Positions 40,707-51,140 are shown, counted from the first letter of the stretch. The stretch is DNA of 64,000 nt from Polycladidibacter stylochi (GCF_001562055.1 NZ_LLWE01000018.1:341301-405300), one strand, 5' to 3'. Made by a program: numbers and translations. Notes: generated by a model not told the origin, from the sequence alone.

Positions 40707-40730
40707 AAGGCTCTGGATAACCAGAGCCTT
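40707..40730 (-). terminator. nrdJ terminator
   Basis: A perfect 10-bp stem AAGGCTCTGG / CCAGAGCCTT with a 4-base loop. Read on the minus strand it is followed by GTTTTATTTTT, so it ends the nrdJ transcript. Confidence 0.85.
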
Positions 40731-40775
40731 GAAATGGTGTTTATTTTTAATTGTTAAGCCACAGAATTTGTGGGC

Positions 40776-43700
40776 TTAGCTACAGCCGCTGGTCGAGCCG
40801 CAAGTATCGCACTTTAGGCATGTGCCATTTCGTACCATAGTAAAGTTACCACATTCCGAGCAGCTTTCACCTTCATAACCTTTCATGCGTGCCTGGGCTA
40901 CTTGGCTGGCAACTGATGGCTGGCTTGCCGGTTGCGCTGTGCCCACAACGGCTTCTTGATCCTGTTTAAAAGCAGTTGCAATGACAGCGGATTGTGCCGT
41001 TAGGGCTCCGCCCAAATGAGCTGTGGGGTCGCCGCCTGGAACAAGACGGAATTTCTCGGTCTGGCCACGAACCAAGCCATGGGAAACAATAGCTGGCCCA
41101 GAAGTGCCGTTACTGCTGCCATCGCTTGTGGTGCGAGTGAGCGAGGTGGTGTTGCCAATGGCCTCTGGTGAGACATGTGCCAAATCATGCCGGCCCAAAT
41201 ATGACACGGCCAATTCACGGAAAATGTAATCCAGAATAGATGTGGCATTTTTAATGGCATCGTTGCCCATGACCATGCCTGCAGGCTCAAAGCGTGTGAA
41301 TGTAAATGCATCTACGTATTCTTCCAAAGGCACACCGTATTGGAGACCAAGGGAAATGGCGATAGCGAAGTTATTCATCAACGAGCGGAAAGCTGCGCCC
41401 TCCTTGTGCATGTCAATGAAGATTTCACCAATACGGCCATCTTCGTATTCGCCGGTGGTGAGATAAACCTTGTGGCCGCCTACAGACGCTTTTTGTGTGT
41501 AACCCTTGCGGCGGTTCGGAAGCTTTTCTCTTGTGCGTACCGCACGCTCAACAACGCGTTCAACAATTTTTTCTGCGATGGCTTCGGCGCGGGCAGCTTG
41601 TGGCTGGGCTGTAATTGCCTCAACAACATTGTCCAGCTCGGCCTCTTCCTCTTCATCCTCCAATAGCTGAGAATTTAGAGGTTGAGACAGTTTTGAACCA
41701 TCACGGTAGAGCGCGTTGGCCTTCAAACCGAGTTGCCATGAGAGCATATAGGCATCTTTACAATCTTCGACTGTAGCATCATTGGGCATATTGATGGTTT
41801 TGGAAATAGCCCCGGAAATGAATGGCTGCGCTGCTGCCATCATACGAATGTGGCTTTCTACGGAAAGGTAACGCTTACCAATGCGGCCACATGGGTTGGC
41901 ACAATCGAATACTTTCAGGTGCTCTTCTTTCAAGAAAGGCGCGCCCTCAAGGGTCATGGCACCACAAACATGGGTGTTGGCAGCGTCAATCTCTGACTTA
42001 TTGAAGCCCATATGCTCAAGTAAGTTGAACTCCATATCGTCAAGTTGCTCTTGCGATACGCCGAGTTTTTCACCGAGTAGGGCATCCCCCAGTGTCCAGC
42101 GGTTGAAAACAAATTTAATGTCAAAGGCAGATCCTAGAGACGCACTTAGCTTCTCAAGGGCTTCGTCATCAAACCCTTTTGCCTTTAAACTGGTTGGGTT
42201 GATAGCTGGTGCTTGGTCGATAGAACCATGACCTACCGCATATGCTTCGATCTCGGCAATTTCCGATGGTTTGTAGCCAAGCTTTTCCAGTGCTTCCGGT
42301 ACTGCGCGGTTGATGATTTTGAAGTAGCCACCACCTGCGAGCTTTTTGAATTTCACCAATGCGAAATCTGGCTCGATACCTGTCGTGTCGCAATCCATCA
42401 CCAAGCCAATGGTGCCGGTAGGCGCTATGACGCTGGTTTGCGCATTTCTAAACCCGTGCAATTCACCAAGTGCGAGCGCTTCATCCCAAGAGAGCATGGC
42501 GCGCTCGATCAACACTTCTTCTGGGCACGAGATATGGTCTAGTGGAACGGGTGCTGTTTGCAGGCCTTCATAATCGCTTGTTTCGCCATAAGCTGCCCGG
42601 CGGTGGTTGCGAATAACCCGCAACATATTTTGTGCGTTTTCTTCATAACGGGGGAAAGCGCCCAATTCGCCGGCCATTTCAGCCGAGGTGGCGTAAGAAA
42701 CACCTGTCATAATCGCCGTGATGGCACCACATAATGCACGCCCTTCATCACTGTCATATGGAATGCCGGCGGTCATAAGCAAGCCGCCAATATTGGCATA
42801 ACCCAAACCAAGTGTACGGTACTCGTAGGACTGCTTGGCAATTTGTGCTGATGGGAATTGCGCCATCATCACGGATATTTCGAGCACTATTGTCCAAAGG
42901 CGCGTGGCATGTTCGAAGCGTTCATAATCGAAGCTCTTGTCTTCCATGCGGAATTGCAAGAGGTTGAGGGAGGCAAGGTTACAGGCGGTATCATCCAGGA
43001 ACATGTATTCAGAACATGGATTGGATGCACGAATTTCGCCGCCAGCCGGGCAGGTGTGCCAGTCGTTAATGGTGGTATGGTATTGCAAACCAGGATCGGC
43101 AGATGCCCAAGCAGCGTAACCAATTTGCTCCCACAGTTCTTGAGCGCGAACTGTTTTGAGGGTTGAGCCATCAATACGTGCTTTGAGTTCCCAATCCTGA
43201 TCATTGGTGACGGCTTTTAAAAAGCCATCAGTAATGCGGACTGAGTTGTTGGAGTTTTGACCTGCAACAGTGAGATAGGCTTCTGAATCCCAGTCGGTGT
43301 TGTAGGTTGGAAATTCAATGTTTTTGTAGCCTTGACGGGCAAATTGGACCACACGCTGGATGTAGTTATCCGGAATGAGTGCTTTTTTGGCCGCACGCAT
43401 TTCACGTTTCAAAGCGGGATTTTTCTTCGGATCAAAGCAATCGTCGCCACTGCCTTCACAGTTGACACAAGCGCGCATGACTGCTTGCAAGTGCTTTTGA
43501 CAGACTTTTGAACCGGTAACGATAGCGGCAACCTTTTGTTCTTCAGTCACCTTCCAGGAAATGAATTCCTCAACGTCTGGATGGTCAATATCAACAACCA
43601 CCATTTTTGCGGCGCGGCGGGTGGTGCCACCCGATTTAATCGCTCCTGCGGCACGGTCGCCAATTTTCAAGAAGCTCATCAGGCCTGAGGACTTGCCGCC

Positions 43701-44441
43701 ACCTGCCAGTTTTTCGCCATGGGCACGAAGCGACGAGAAGTTGGTGCCGGTACCGGAGCCGTATTTGAACAAACGTGCTTCACGCACCCAAAGGTCCATA
43801 ATACCATTTTCGTTTACCAGATCATCATCAACAGACTGGATAAAACAAGCATGGGGCTGAGGGTGCTCGTAGGCTGTTTTGGAACGTACAAGTTCTCCAC
43901 TTTCAAAATCAACGTAATAATGGCCTTGGCTTGGGCCATCAATCCCATAGGCCCAGTGTAAGCCGGTATTGAACCACTGAGGGGAGTTCGGTGCTACTTT
44001 TTGCGTAGCCAGCATAAAGCGCAGCTCATCAAAGAAGGCGCGGGCATCCGCTTCGCTATCAAAGTAGCCGCCTTTCCAGCCCCAATATGTCCAAGTGCCT
44101 GCCAGGCGGTCAAAAACCTGGCGGGAATCGATCTCCGAGCCAAAGCGCTCTTCTGCTGGGAGCTCCTCAAGTGCTTGCGTATCTGCTTCGCTGCGCCACA
44201 ACCAAGAGGGGACGCTGTTTTCTTCTATTTTTTTCAAGCGGGCCGGAACGCCTGCTTTACGAAAATATTTTTGTGCCAGAATATCGGCTGCAACCTGTGA
44301 GTATTGGGTTGGAACTTGAATGTTCTCTAGGCGGAACACAATGGACCCATCTGGATTACGAATTTCGCTCGTTGCCGAATGAAACTCAATATCAGCGTAT
44401 GCTGACTGGCCTTCCATCGTGTAGTGCCGTGAAATTTTCAT
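40776..44441 (-). CDS. nrdJ: Vitamin B12-dependent ribonucleoside-diphosphate reductase (class II)
   Basis: This adenosylcobalamin-dependent enzyme makes deoxyribonucleotides with or without oxygen. The 1221-residue product has the finger-loop motif [20 protein letters not shown] with active-site Cys and Glu, [19 protein letters not shown], and a C-terminal Cys-rich tail [18 protein letters not shown]. Spacing favours the ATG at 44441 (eight bases after AGGGGG) over the one at 44447. Two NrdR-box-like sites lie about 170-210 bases upstream. I looked for a cobalamin riboswitch before the gene and did not find one. Confidence 0.96.
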   Translation of the reverse strand: MKISRHYTMEGQSAYADIEFHSATSEIRNPDGSIVFRLENIQVPTQYSQVAADILAQKYFRKAGVPARLKKIEENSVPSWLWRSEADTQALEELPAEERFGSEIDSRQVFDRLAGTWTYWGWKGGYFDSEADARAFFDELRFMLATQKVAPNSPQWFNTGLHWAYGIDGPSQGHYYVDFESGELVRSKTAYEHPQPHACFIQSVDDDLVNENGIMDLWVREARLFKYGSGTGTNFSSLRAHGEKLAGGGKSSGLMSFLKIGDRAAGAIKSGGTTRRAAKMVVVDIDHPDVEEFISWKVTEEQKVAAIVTGSKVCQKHLQAVMRACVNCEGSGDDCFDPKKNPALKREMRAAKKALIPDNYIQRVVQFARQGYKNIEFPTYNTDWDSEAYLTVAGQNSNNSVRITDGFLKAVTNDQDWELKARIDGSTLKTVRAQELWEQIGYAAWASADPGLQYHTTINDWHTCPAGGEIRASNPCSEYMFLDDTACNLASLNLLQFRMEDKSFDYERFEHATRLWTIVLEISVMMAQFPSAQIAKQSYEYRTLGLGYANIGGLLMTAGIPYDSDEGRALCGAITAIMTGVSYATSAEMAGELGAFPRYEENAQNMLRVIRNHRRAAYGETSDYEGLQTAPVPLDHISCPEEVLIERAMLSWDEALALGELHGFRNAQTSVIAPTGTIGLVMDCDTTGIEPDFALVKFKKLAGGGYFKIINRAVPEALEKLGYKPSEIAEIEAYAVGHGSIDQAPAINPTSLKAKGFDDEALEKLSASLGSAFDIKFVFNRWTLGDALLGEKLGVSQEQLDDMEFNLLEHMGFNKSEIDAANTHVCGAMTLEGAPFLKEEHLKVFDCANPCGRIGKRYLSVESHIRMMAAAQPFISGAISKTINMPNDATVEDCKDAYMLSWQLGLKANALYRDGSKLSQPLNSQLLEDEEEEAELDNVVEAITAQPQAARAEAIAEKIVERVVERAVRTREKLPNRRKGYTQKASVGGHKVYLTTGEYEDGRIGEIFIDMHKEGAAFRSLMNNFAIAISLGLQYGVPLEEYVDAFTFTRFEPAGMVMGNDAIKNATSILDYIFRELAVSYLGRHDLAHVSPEAIGNTTSLTRTTSDGSSNGTSGPAIVSHGLVRGQTEKFRLVPGGDPTAHLGGALTAQSAVIATAFKQDQEAVVGTAQPASQPSVASQVAQARMKGYEGESCSECGNFTMVRNGTCLKCDTCGSTSGCS

Positions 44442-44606
44442 TTCCATTGCCCCCTATGCATATGGCAGACCACTTGGTCTGGATAATTTAGTCAGATATG
44501 AACATTGCCGCATTTGTTAAGGGGCTTGCTATTCAATGCCGCCTTAACTCATTTTTGGTCATACCTGTGCCGCTGCTGCCGATAGTTTAAAACAGTTACG
44601 TCATAA

Positions 44607-44653
44607 AAACTATATATGGTAGCTTAATAAATACACATCACAACATATAGACG
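44607..44653. promoter_or_regulatory. Pair of NrdR-box-like palindromes upstream of nrdJ
   Basis: Box 1 (44607-44622) is AAACTATATATGGTAG and box 2 (44638-44653) is TCACAACATATAGACG. Against the NrdR consensus ACACWATATWTWGTGT they match about 12 and 12-13 of 16 positions, including the central core. Their starts are exactly 31 bases apart, three helical turns, the spacing known for NrdR box pairs. Confidence 0.75.
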
Positions 44654-44839
44654 CGATTGGACAAAAAAAACTGCTTTGAGTTGCGATATGAAGGCTACTC
44701 AAATCAGATTTACATTGCCATTTTGAAGAACATCCAAACAATCCGATTGTTCGGTTACGCGTTGCGAATGCGCTAAACCTAGTGTGAATCTGGTGCGAGC
44801 GTCAATAAAATTTATTAGTGCATAATGTGTCGAGGAGGG

Positions 44840-44960
44840 TTTGAGCTACCAAATATAGTGTTGATAAACAGTTAGGCAGGCAAGCAGTTGCGTTCTGTTT
44901 TGCAGAAGACTGCGCTTTTAAAGCGTTTGGATGTGATGCCTTAACGTCACAACTTTTTTT
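44840..44960 (+). ncRNA. Candidate small RNA ending in an orphan terminator
   Basis: On the plus strand there are three successive hairpins: GCAGT-TTCTG / CAGAA-ACTGC (44884-44913), CGCTT/AAGCG (44913-44925), and TGTGATG/CGTCACA with loop CCTTAA (44932-44951), the last followed by AC and seven T. No plus-strand gene precedes this terminator for almost 5 kb, so it should serve a transcript that starts in this gap. The 5' end is not determined; no convincing promoter is seen. Confidence 0.4.
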
Positions 44961-45149
44961 GTGGGTTTTTTCTTGTTGTGCGTGGGATAAAAGTGGATAG
45001 CTTATATCGTTAATATATGTGTGCAAATATCATTTTAAATTGATGGCGAAACTAGTTAAAATGTTAATTACTCTTTATATGTTCGACTATTAATTGTAAT
45101 AGGCATTTTATGCATCTCCTGTAGATTTGATTTGATATTGAGGCATTTT

Positions 45150-45980
45150 GTGAACCACTTTGCGCTTGGTAAAACGACAAATGAGCTTGATATTGTCGTT
45201 ATTGAAGATTCAAAGCCAGTACAATCTATTTTACGTAGTCTTTTAAGTAGTCTTGAGGTTCGCCGGATTCGTATTTTCGATGGGCCGAAAGATGCGATTC
45301 CCGCTATGGCGAGTGAGCTACCGGATATTATTTTAACTGACTGGGTTATGTCTCCTTTATCGGGTTTGCAAATGTTGAACCTCATTCGCCAACCGCAACT
45401 AGCCCCTTTATGCTTTGTTCCTGTGATTGTAATTACGGCACACGGGACAAGAGAGAATGTGAACAGGGCCATGCAAGCCGGGGCTCATCACATTTTGGTC
45501 AAGCCGATTTCAGCAAGCCAACTTGAAAAGTGTTTATTGAAAATATGCCGCGATACAAGAGAGATGGTGATTGGGGCTGAAGGAATTTTTCAGCTTGCGG
45601 GCATTGCTGAGCGCTTGGAGCTGAGTGAAAAGAAGTACAATGATATCCAAAATGCAGAAAAAATCCGTAGTGTTTTGAGTGTGCGTGACAAAGAGAGTGA
45701 TATTAATGCAGGCGGTAACCGCCAATTTAATAGGGCCTTTGAAGCCAAATATGAAAAGAGCGAGCTACAAAATCCGCGTGCTAAATTATTAAGAGAGAGA
45801 AAGCGCGTATCTAAGCAGGTAAACTCAATCAAAATCGATTGGGAGGAAGTGTTGGAAGCGGATCACTCTCAGCATCAACACAAGCACTATGGATACACGA
45901 AGGGGTATATGCAGGGCCGTGATGATGTCCGGCGCTCACCGCTTAAACCCGCTTTTGGGGTGCGTAAACAAAAAAAGTGA
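45150..45980 (+). CDS. Response regulator receiver protein with unknown C-terminal extension
   Basis: A 276-residue protein. Residues about 14-135 form a receiver domain: acidic pair in IVVIEDSKP, phosphoacceptor Asp in ILTDWVMSPLSG, Thr/Ser position in VIVITAHGT, and Lys in HILVKPIS. The remaining 140 residues are charged and basic, rich in Lys/Arg/Asp, with GYTKGYMQGRDDVRR near the end, and show no known output domain. The GTG at 45150 has GAGGC before it; a TTG at 45132 is an alternative. No histidine kinase gene is adjacent. Confidence 0.85.
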   Translation: MNHFALGKTTNELDIVVIEDSKPVQSILRSLLSSLEVRRIRIFDGPKDAIPAMASELPDIILTDWVMSPLSGLQMLNLIRQPQLAPLCFVPVIVITAHGTRENVNRAMQAGAHHILVKPISASQLEKCLLKICRDTREMVIGAEGIFQLAGIAERLELSEKKYNDIQNAEKIRSVLSVRDKESDINAGGNRQFNRAFEAKYEKSELQNPRAKLLRERKRVSKQVNSIKIDWEEVLEADHSQHQHKHYGYTKGYMQGRDDVRRSPLKPAFGVRKQKK

Positions 45981-46103
45981 TTGCAATCGTTAAATAGATT
46001 GCTGAGTAATCGCGCAAAGGGCTGGACACGTCCTATGTATATGGTCATATTCAGCGCCAATAGTCAGTTATCCCAACCGCTGGAACCGAAGGGGCGCGCG
46101 GCA

Positions 46104-46490
46104 ATGAAAAAACTCATAATTCAATTCTTCTCTTGGTGGAATGGTCAGACATGGGGAACGCGATTCTTTACATGGCGTAATGGTGAGCTTGTGGGGCACG
46201 ACCAGTTTGGCAATCAATATTACCGTCAGAAAAACGGTTCTAAAAGGTGGGTTATTTATAAAGGGCTTGCTGAGCCTTCATTAATACCTGCAGGCTGGCA
46301 CGGATGGATGCACCATCGTACTGACGAAATTCCTAGTGAAAGCAATTATCAGGCAAAAGATTGGGAGTTGGCACACCAGCCTAACTTAACAGGTACTGCT
46401 GGTGCATATCGCCCTAAAGGCTCGCTGCTTAAGGGTGCTCAGCGTGACGAGGTGACTGGCGATTATCAAGCCTGGTCGCCAGAGAGCTGA
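46104..46490 (+). CDS. NADH:ubiquinone oxidoreductase accessory subunit, NDUFA12 family
   Basis: The 128-residue product matches the NDUFA12/B17.2 family, an accessory subunit of complex I shared by alphaproteobacteria and mitochondria. Landmarks are WNGQTWGTRFFTWRNGELVG, DQFGNQYYRQKNGSKRWVIY, and PAGWHGWMHHRTDEIP. The ATG at 46104, after AAGGGG, gives the normal family start; the frame is open 41 codons upstream but that part has no homology. It is followed by a strong bidirectional terminator. Confidence 0.92.
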   Translation: MKKLIIQFFSWWNGQTWGTRFFTWRNGELVGHDQFGNQYYRQKNGSKRWVIYKGLAEPSLIPAGWHGWMHHRTDEIPSESNYQAKDWELAHQPNLTGTAGAYRPKGSLLKGAQRDEVTGDYQAWSPES

Positions 46491-46509
46491 TAGAATTCAA
46501 TGAATACAT

Positions 46510-46537
46510 AAAAAAGCGGCCGATTGGCCGCTTTTTT
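46510..46537. terminator. Bidirectional terminator after the NDUFA12 gene
   Basis: A 12-bp stem AAAAAAGCGGCC / GGCCGCTTTTTT with a GATT loop and T runs on both strands separates two convergent genes. Confidence 0.9.
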
Positions 46538-46555
46538 TGTGGGTGAAAAGTGAAA

Positions 46556-47215
46556 CTATTCTTCGGTTTCTTGAATCATGCCCAAACGGCGGTCGAGATA
46601 ATCGGCGCAATTGTCTACCAATAGATCGACGTTATTTTCGAAGAAGTGGTTGGCTCCCGACATTGTTTGATGATCGATCACAATACCTTTTTGTGTCTTC
46701 AACTTGTCTACAAGTGCTTGCACATCTTTTTGTGGAACAACCTTATCCTGATCGCCATGTATAATCAGGCCCGAAGACGGGCAGGGGGCGAGGAAGGAAA
46801 AGTCATGCAAATTTGCTGGTGGTGCTATGGAGATAAAGCCTTCCACCTCGGGACGACGCATCAACAGCTGCATGCCAATCCATGCGCCAAAAGAAAAACC
46901 GGCGATCCAGCAAGACCGCGCGTCGGGATGGATGGTTTGTACCCAGTCTAGTGCTGCTGCTGCATCCGATAATTCACCTTGCCCGTGGTCAAACTGACCT
47001 TGTGAGCGTCCAACGCCGCGAAAATTGAAGCGCAATACAGCAAATCCACGTTTTGCGAACATGTAATACATCTGATAGATGATTTGGTTATTCATCGTGC
47101 CGCCAAACTGCGGGTGTAGATGTAGTAGGAGTGCAATAGGCGCGTTGCGTTTTTTAGCGGGATGGAAACGACCTTCAAGCCGTCCTGCCGGTCCGTTAAA
47201 GATCACCTCAGGCAT
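46556..47215 (-). CDS. Alpha/beta hydrolase
   Basis: A 219-residue alpha/beta hydrolase of the short serine-hydrolase type. The oxyanion segment is LLHLHPQFGGTMNN, the nucleophile Ser is in IAGFSFGAWIGMQLL, the Asp is in IIHGDQDKVVP, and the His is in SGANHFFENN. FRGVGRSQGQFDHGQGE is a family hallmark. Substrate unknown. The ATG at 47215 is chosen because the family usually starts MPEVIFNGPAGRLEGR; upstream codons are not homologous. It is divergent from the iron-sulfur cluster genes. Confidence 0.88.
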   Translation of the reverse strand: MPEVIFNGPAGRLEGRFHPAKKRNAPIALLLHLHPQFGGTMNNQIIYQMYYMFAKRGFAVLRFNFRGVGRSQGQFDHGQGELSDAAAALDWVQTIHPDARSCWIAGFSFGAWIGMQLLMRRPEVEGFISIAPPANLHDFSFLAPCPSSGLIIHGDQDKVVPQKDVQALVDKLKTQKGIVIDHQTMSGANHFFENNVDLLVDNCADYLDRRLGMIQETEE

Positions 47216-47516
47216 GAGCGTTGGAAATCCTTTGTTGCTTGCCCTCTGACTATTCAGGGGGCATTGTGTATTCCTGCTATGCAACATATAAACTTGACTG
47301 TACAAAGCAGGTTTTATATTCTAGTTTAGAACCATTCGAAACAAAAGAGCGTTGCGGCTTCTATTTGCTCTGTAAAACAAAAATAAAGCGTGAAGCAACG
47401 GTGTTCAATTCGAAACTCTAAACACCTTATCGTCAGTGTGAGGGGAAATTTCAAGCTTTGCCGTGAATCATATTGGCATAACTTGCAAAAAGTACCCGTG
47501 TTTTCATAAATGAGCC
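47216..47516. other. Divergent intergenic region upstream of the desulfurase/suf genes
   Basis: About 300 bases between the hydrolase and the desulfurase gene. It holds a candidate promoter with an Irr-type box. The remaining 170 bases before the desulfurase gene are probably a long leader; I see no IscR or RirA gene here, although one often precedes this cluster in relatives. Confidence 0.6.
47294..47341 (+). promoter_or_regulatory. Candidate promoter with Irr box (iron control element)
   Basis: TTGACT (47294-47299) and TATTCT (47317-47322) are spaced by 17 bases. Immediately downstream lies TTTAGAACCATTCGAAA (47325-47341), which matches the rhizobial Irr box, TTTAGAA-N3-TTCTAAA, with one arm mismatch. 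A site over the expected transcription start fits repression of iron-sulfur cluster genes by Irr when iron is low. Confidence 0.65.
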
Positions 47517-48692
47517 ATGAACGTAGAGCAGCAACATACATATTTGGACTATAACGCCAGTGCACCATTGCGCCCCCAAGTGAGAGAGGCATTGTTAGAT
47601 GCCTACCAATCTCCAGGGAATGCGTCATCGGTGCATTTTTATGGTCGTCAGGCACGTGGTGTTATCGAATCGGCGCGTCAACAGGTGGCTGCACTGGTGG
47701 ATGGTATCGCAGCAAATGTGATTTTTACCAGTGGTGGCACTGAGGCTAATGTCATGGCTCTAACACCGAACTGGTTGAAAAAAGGCCAAGAATACAAGTT
47801 TGACCGGTTATTTGTCAGCGCTGGCGAACATCCGTCTGTGTTGAGTGGCGGGCAGTTTGTGGAAGAGCGTGTGACGCAAATTGCTTTAACTCCTGATGGG
47901 TTGCTGGATTTAAACGATTTACGTTCAAAGTTCAGCAATATCGGTGCTGATGAAAAGGTGTTGGTTGCTATACATGCAGCGAATAGCGAGACAGGAGTTT
48001 TGCAGCCTCTTGTGGAAATCGGTGTGATTGTCGAAGATGCTGGCCATACTTTACATGTGGATGCTGTACAGGCTGCGGGTCGTTTAGATTTATCCCAGCC
48101 AATGATAGCTTGTCATTCAATGGCGATTTCTGCCCATAAATTGGGTGGACCACAAGGCGTGGGGGCTTTGATTTTGGGTCATGGTGATTTTCGCCCCGCA
48201 CCTATGATGCGCGGTGGTGGCCAGGAGGGATGGCGACGGGCAGGTACCGAGAATATTGCCGGCATTGCTGGTTTTGCAGCAGCCGCCAAACTTGCTGTTA
48301 ACGAAGAAGAGCGCGCTCGGGTTTTTGAGCTGCATAGTTATCTCGAAGCACAGCTTTCACAAATGAGTGAGAATATTCAAATTATTGGTCAAGAAGTGCC
48401 GCGATTGCCTAATACAACTTGTTTTTCAATTGTCGGTATGAGTGCTGAAACTGCGCTTATTGCTTTCGATTTAGAAAAAATTGCACTTTCTTCCGGTTCT
48501 GCGTGCTCCTCAGGTAAAGTTGGTCGCTCGCATGTATTAAGCGCGATGCAGCTTGATGCGGCGCAAATAAATGGTGCACTTCGCATATCCTTGGGCTGGA
48601 AAAGTACAAAGGCTGATGTGGATCACTTTTTGCAAGCATTATCGAAAATAAGTTTGCGCATGCGCAAAGGGCGGGAAAGGGCCCTACTATAA
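47517..48692 (+). CDS. Cysteine desulfurase (NifS/IscS-like)
   Basis: A 391-residue PLP enzyme that takes sulfur from cysteine. It starts with TYLDYNASAPLRPQVRE. The PLP Lys is in SAHKLGGPQGVGAL and the persulfide Cys is in SSGSACSSGKVGRSHVL. It belongs to the NifS/IscS-type class, distinct from the SufS-type enzyme encoded downstream, so the cluster carries two desulfurases. It lies 140 bases before sufB and probably leads the operon. Confidence 0.92.
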   Translation: MNVEQQHTYLDYNASAPLRPQVREALLDAYQSPGNASSVHFYGRQARGVIESARQQVAALVDGIAANVIFTSGGTEANVMALTPNWLKKGQEYKFDRLFVSAGEHPSVLSGGQFVEERVTQIALTPDGLLDLNDLRSKFSNIGADEKVLVAIHAANSETGVLQPLVEIGVIVEDAGHTLHVDAVQAAGRLDLSQPMIACHSMAISAHKLGGPQGVGALILGHGDFRPAPMMRGGGQEGWRRAGTENIAGIAGFAAAAKLAVNEEERARVFELHSYLEAQLSQMSENIQIIGQEVPRLPNTTCFSIVGMSAETALIAFDLEKIALSSGSACSSGKVGRSHVLSAMQLDAAQINGALRISLGWKSTKADVDHFLQALSKISLRMRKGRERALL

Positions 48693-48834
48693 GCGATGTG
48701 CGCAAGTTGCATAATCATGCACATCAAATCGTTCATATAAGCGTAAAAAAGACTGCGTTTATTTGGCAAACACTATAAATACAAAAATATCAATTGACCC
48801 CGATGCGGCTTTGAACCGCTTATGGAGTAGGTAA

Positions 48835-50307
48835 ATGGCAGCAGTGCAGGAGACGATCGATCACGTGAAATCGATCGACGTGGATCAATATAAGTACGGT
48901 TTTGTCACCGATATTGAATCCGAACTGGCGCCCAAAGGGCTGAACGAAGACATTATCCGTTTCATCTCCGCTAAGAAAGATGAACCGGAATGGATGTTGA
49001 ACTGGCGTCTGGATGCGTTCCAACGCTGGAAAACCATGGAAGAGCCTGAGTGGGCCAGAGTCAACTATCCGAAAATCGACTTTGAAGATCTGCATTATTA
49101 TGCAGCTCCGAAAACCCAAGAGGGGCCTAAAAGTCTAGACGAGGTCGATCCGGAGCTGCTGGAAACCTACAAGAAACTCGGTATTCCGCTGTCCGAGCAG
49201 GAAGTTCTTGCCGGAATCGCGCCAGAAAACCGTGTCGCCGTTGATGCGGTGTTCGATAGTGTTTCTGTTGCCACAACCTTTAAAGAGGAACTGGCCAAGG
49301 CTGGTGTGATTTTCTGCCCGATTTCCGAGGCAATCCGCGAGCATCCAGAACTGGTGCAAAAGTACCTCGGTTCCGTTGTGCCGGTCTCTGACAATTTTTA
49401 CGCCACGCTAAATTCGGCGGTATTTTCTGATGGGTCGTTTGTTTACATCCCTGAAGGGGTGCGCTGCCCGATGGAGCTTTCTACCTATTTCCGCATTAAC
49501 GAGCGCAACACCGGCCAATTCGAGCGGACACTGATTATTGCCGAAAAAGGCTCCTACGTGTCCTATCTGGAAGGCTGTACCGCGCCGCAGCGTGATGAAA
49601 ACCAGCTACACGCCGCTGTTGTTGAGTTGGTGGCGCACGAGGATGCGGAGATCAAGTACTCCACCGTGCAAAACTGGTTCCCCGGTGATAGCGAAGGCAA
49701 GGGTGGGATTTACAACTTTGTCACCAAGCGCGGTGATTGTCGTGGCGCCAATTCCAAAATCGCATGGACGCAGGTTGAAACTGGCTCGGCGATCACATGG
49801 AAATACCCAAGCTGCATCTTGCGAGGTGATAACTCAGTAGGTGAGTTCTACTCCATCGCCATTTCCAATGGTCACCAGCAGGTGGACAGCGGTACCAAGA
49901 TGATTCACCTTGGCAAGAACACTTCCTCGCGTATCATCTCCAAAGGGATTTCCGCTGGCGTTTCGCAAAACACCTACCGCGGTCAGGTCTCGGCGCATCG
50001 CAAGGCGAAAAACGCTCGTAACTTCACCCAGTGTGACAGTTTGTTGATTGGCGACAAATGCGGCGCTCACACCGTGCCCTATATCGAGAGCAAGAACGCC
50101 ACGGCCGTATTCGAGCACGAGGCGACAACCTCGAAGATTTCGGATGACCAGATGTTCTATTGCCAAGCGCGTGGACTTAACGAGGAAGAGGCGGTTGCGC
50201 TCATCGTTAATGGTTTTGTGCGTGATGTCATTCAGCAATTGCCAATGGAATTCGCGGTTGAAGCGCAAAAACTGATCAATATCTCGCTGGAAGGCTCTGT
50301 GGGCTAA
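48835..50307 (+). CDS. sufB: Fe-S cluster assembly scaffold protein SufB
   Basis: SufB is the scaffold of the SufBCD complex on which Fe-S clusters are built. The 490-residue product has [40 protein letters not shown], and the C-terminal [20 protein letters not shown] with the conserved Cys region. The gene and its four followers are GC-richer than the surrounding sequence. Confidence 0.97.
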   Translation: MAAVQETIDHVKSIDVDQYKYGFVTDIESELAPKGLNEDIIRFISAKKDEPEWMLNWRLDAFQRWKTMEEPEWARVNYPKIDFEDLHYYAAPKTQEGPKSLDEVDPELLETYKKLGIPLSEQEVLAGIAPENRVAVDAVFDSVSVATTFKEELAKAGVIFCPISEAIREHPELVQKYLGSVVPVSDNFYATLNSAVFSDGSFVYIPEGVRCPMELSTYFRINERNTGQFERTLIIAEKGSYVSYLEGCTAPQRDENQLHAAVVELVAHEDAEIKYSTVQNWFPGDSEGKGGIYNFVTKRGDCRGANSKIAWTQVETGSAITWKYPSCILRGDNSVGEFYSIAISNGHQQVDSGTKMIHLGKNTSSRIISKGISAGVSQNTYRGQVSAHRKAKNARNFTQCDSLLIGDKCGAHTVPYIESKNATAVFEHEATTSKISDDQMFYCQARGLNEEEAVALIVNGFVRDVIQQLPMEFAVEAQKLINISLEGSVG

Positions 50308-50390
50308 AGGCCGTAAAACAGACACAACGATCCAGCACCTAGCGGCCAGCTTAGAGCTGGCGCATGACACGAATTTAAGGACACCATCTC

Positions 50391-51140
50391 ATGCTTGAGA
50401 TCAAAAATCTGCACGCCGAAGTAGAAGGCAACCAAATCCTGCGCGGTATCGATTTAACTGTTAAGCCTGGCGAAGTACACGCTATTATGGGGCCGAACGG
50501 CTCGGGAAAATCTACGCTTTCCTATATCCTTGCCGGTAAGGAAGACTATGAAATCACCGAGGGCTCGATCACCTATAACGGTGTAGATATGCTGGAGCTA
50601 AGTGCGGATGAACGTGCGGTTGCGGGTATGTTTCTTGCATTCCAGTACCCGATCGAGATTCCGGGTGTGGCCACCATGACATTCTTGAAAACCGCACTGA
50701 ATGCACAGCGTGCCGCACGCGGCGAAGAAGAATTATCGACCCCCGACTTTATGAAGCTGGTACGCGAGAAATCCAAGGATCTTAAGGTCACACCCGAAAT
50801 GCTGCGTCGTCCGCTCAATGTGGGCTTTTCTGGTGGTGAGAAGAAACGTGCTGAAATCTTGCAGATGGCACTGCTGGAACCAACCCTTTGTATTCTTGAT
50901 GAGACAGACAGTGGCCTCGATATTGATGCGCTGCGCATTGTTTCGGAAGGTGTGAACCAGTTGCGCTCTCCTGAACGCTCGATGATTGTTATCACTCACT
51001 ACCAGCGCCTGCTGGATCACATTGTCCCTGACGTGGTGCATGTGCTTTCCAAAGGTAAAATCGTCAAGACCGGCGGTAAAGAGCTGGCGCTTGAGCTGGA
51101 AGCAAACGGCTATGCCGATTATGTGGGTGAAGAAGCGTAG
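50391..51140 (+). CDS. sufC: Fe-S cluster assembly ATPase SufC
   Basis: SufC is an ABC-type ATPase that drives the SufBD scaffold. The 249-residue product has Walker A GPNGSGKSTLSYILAG, signature FSGGEKKRAEILQMAL, Walker B CILDETDSGLDIDALR, and the switch His in VITHYQRLLD. It lies between sufB and sufD in the usual order. Confidence 0.97.
   Translation: MLEIKNLHAEVEGNQILRGIDLTVKPGEVHAIMGPNGSGKSTLSYILAGKEDYEITEGSITYNGVDMLELSADERAVAGMFLAFQYPIEIPGVATMTFLKTALNAQRAARGEEELSTPDFMKLVREKSKDLKVTPEMLRRPLNVGFSGGEKKRAEILQMALLEPTLCILDETDSGLDIDALRIVSEGVNQLRSPERSMIVITHYQRLLDHIVPDVVHVLSKGKIVKTGGKELALELEANGYADYVGEEA

Larger units (their letters stand above)
44442..45149. other. Long divergent intergenic region between nrdJ and a response regulator
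   Basis: About 700 bases without a credible protein gene. The nrdJ side contains the imperfect palindrome CAGACCACTTGGTCTG (44466-44481) and the NrdR-box pair. The other side contains a series of plus-strand hairpins ending in a T run, listed separately as a candidate RNA. The final 150 bases before the response regulator are AT-rich. Confidence 0.6.

Noticed and set aside
44448..44800. Possible cobalamin riboswitch before the B12-dependent nrdJ
   Set aside because: I searched both strands by eye for the conserved B12-box core and found none; NrdR-like boxes explain the conserved-looking elements better.
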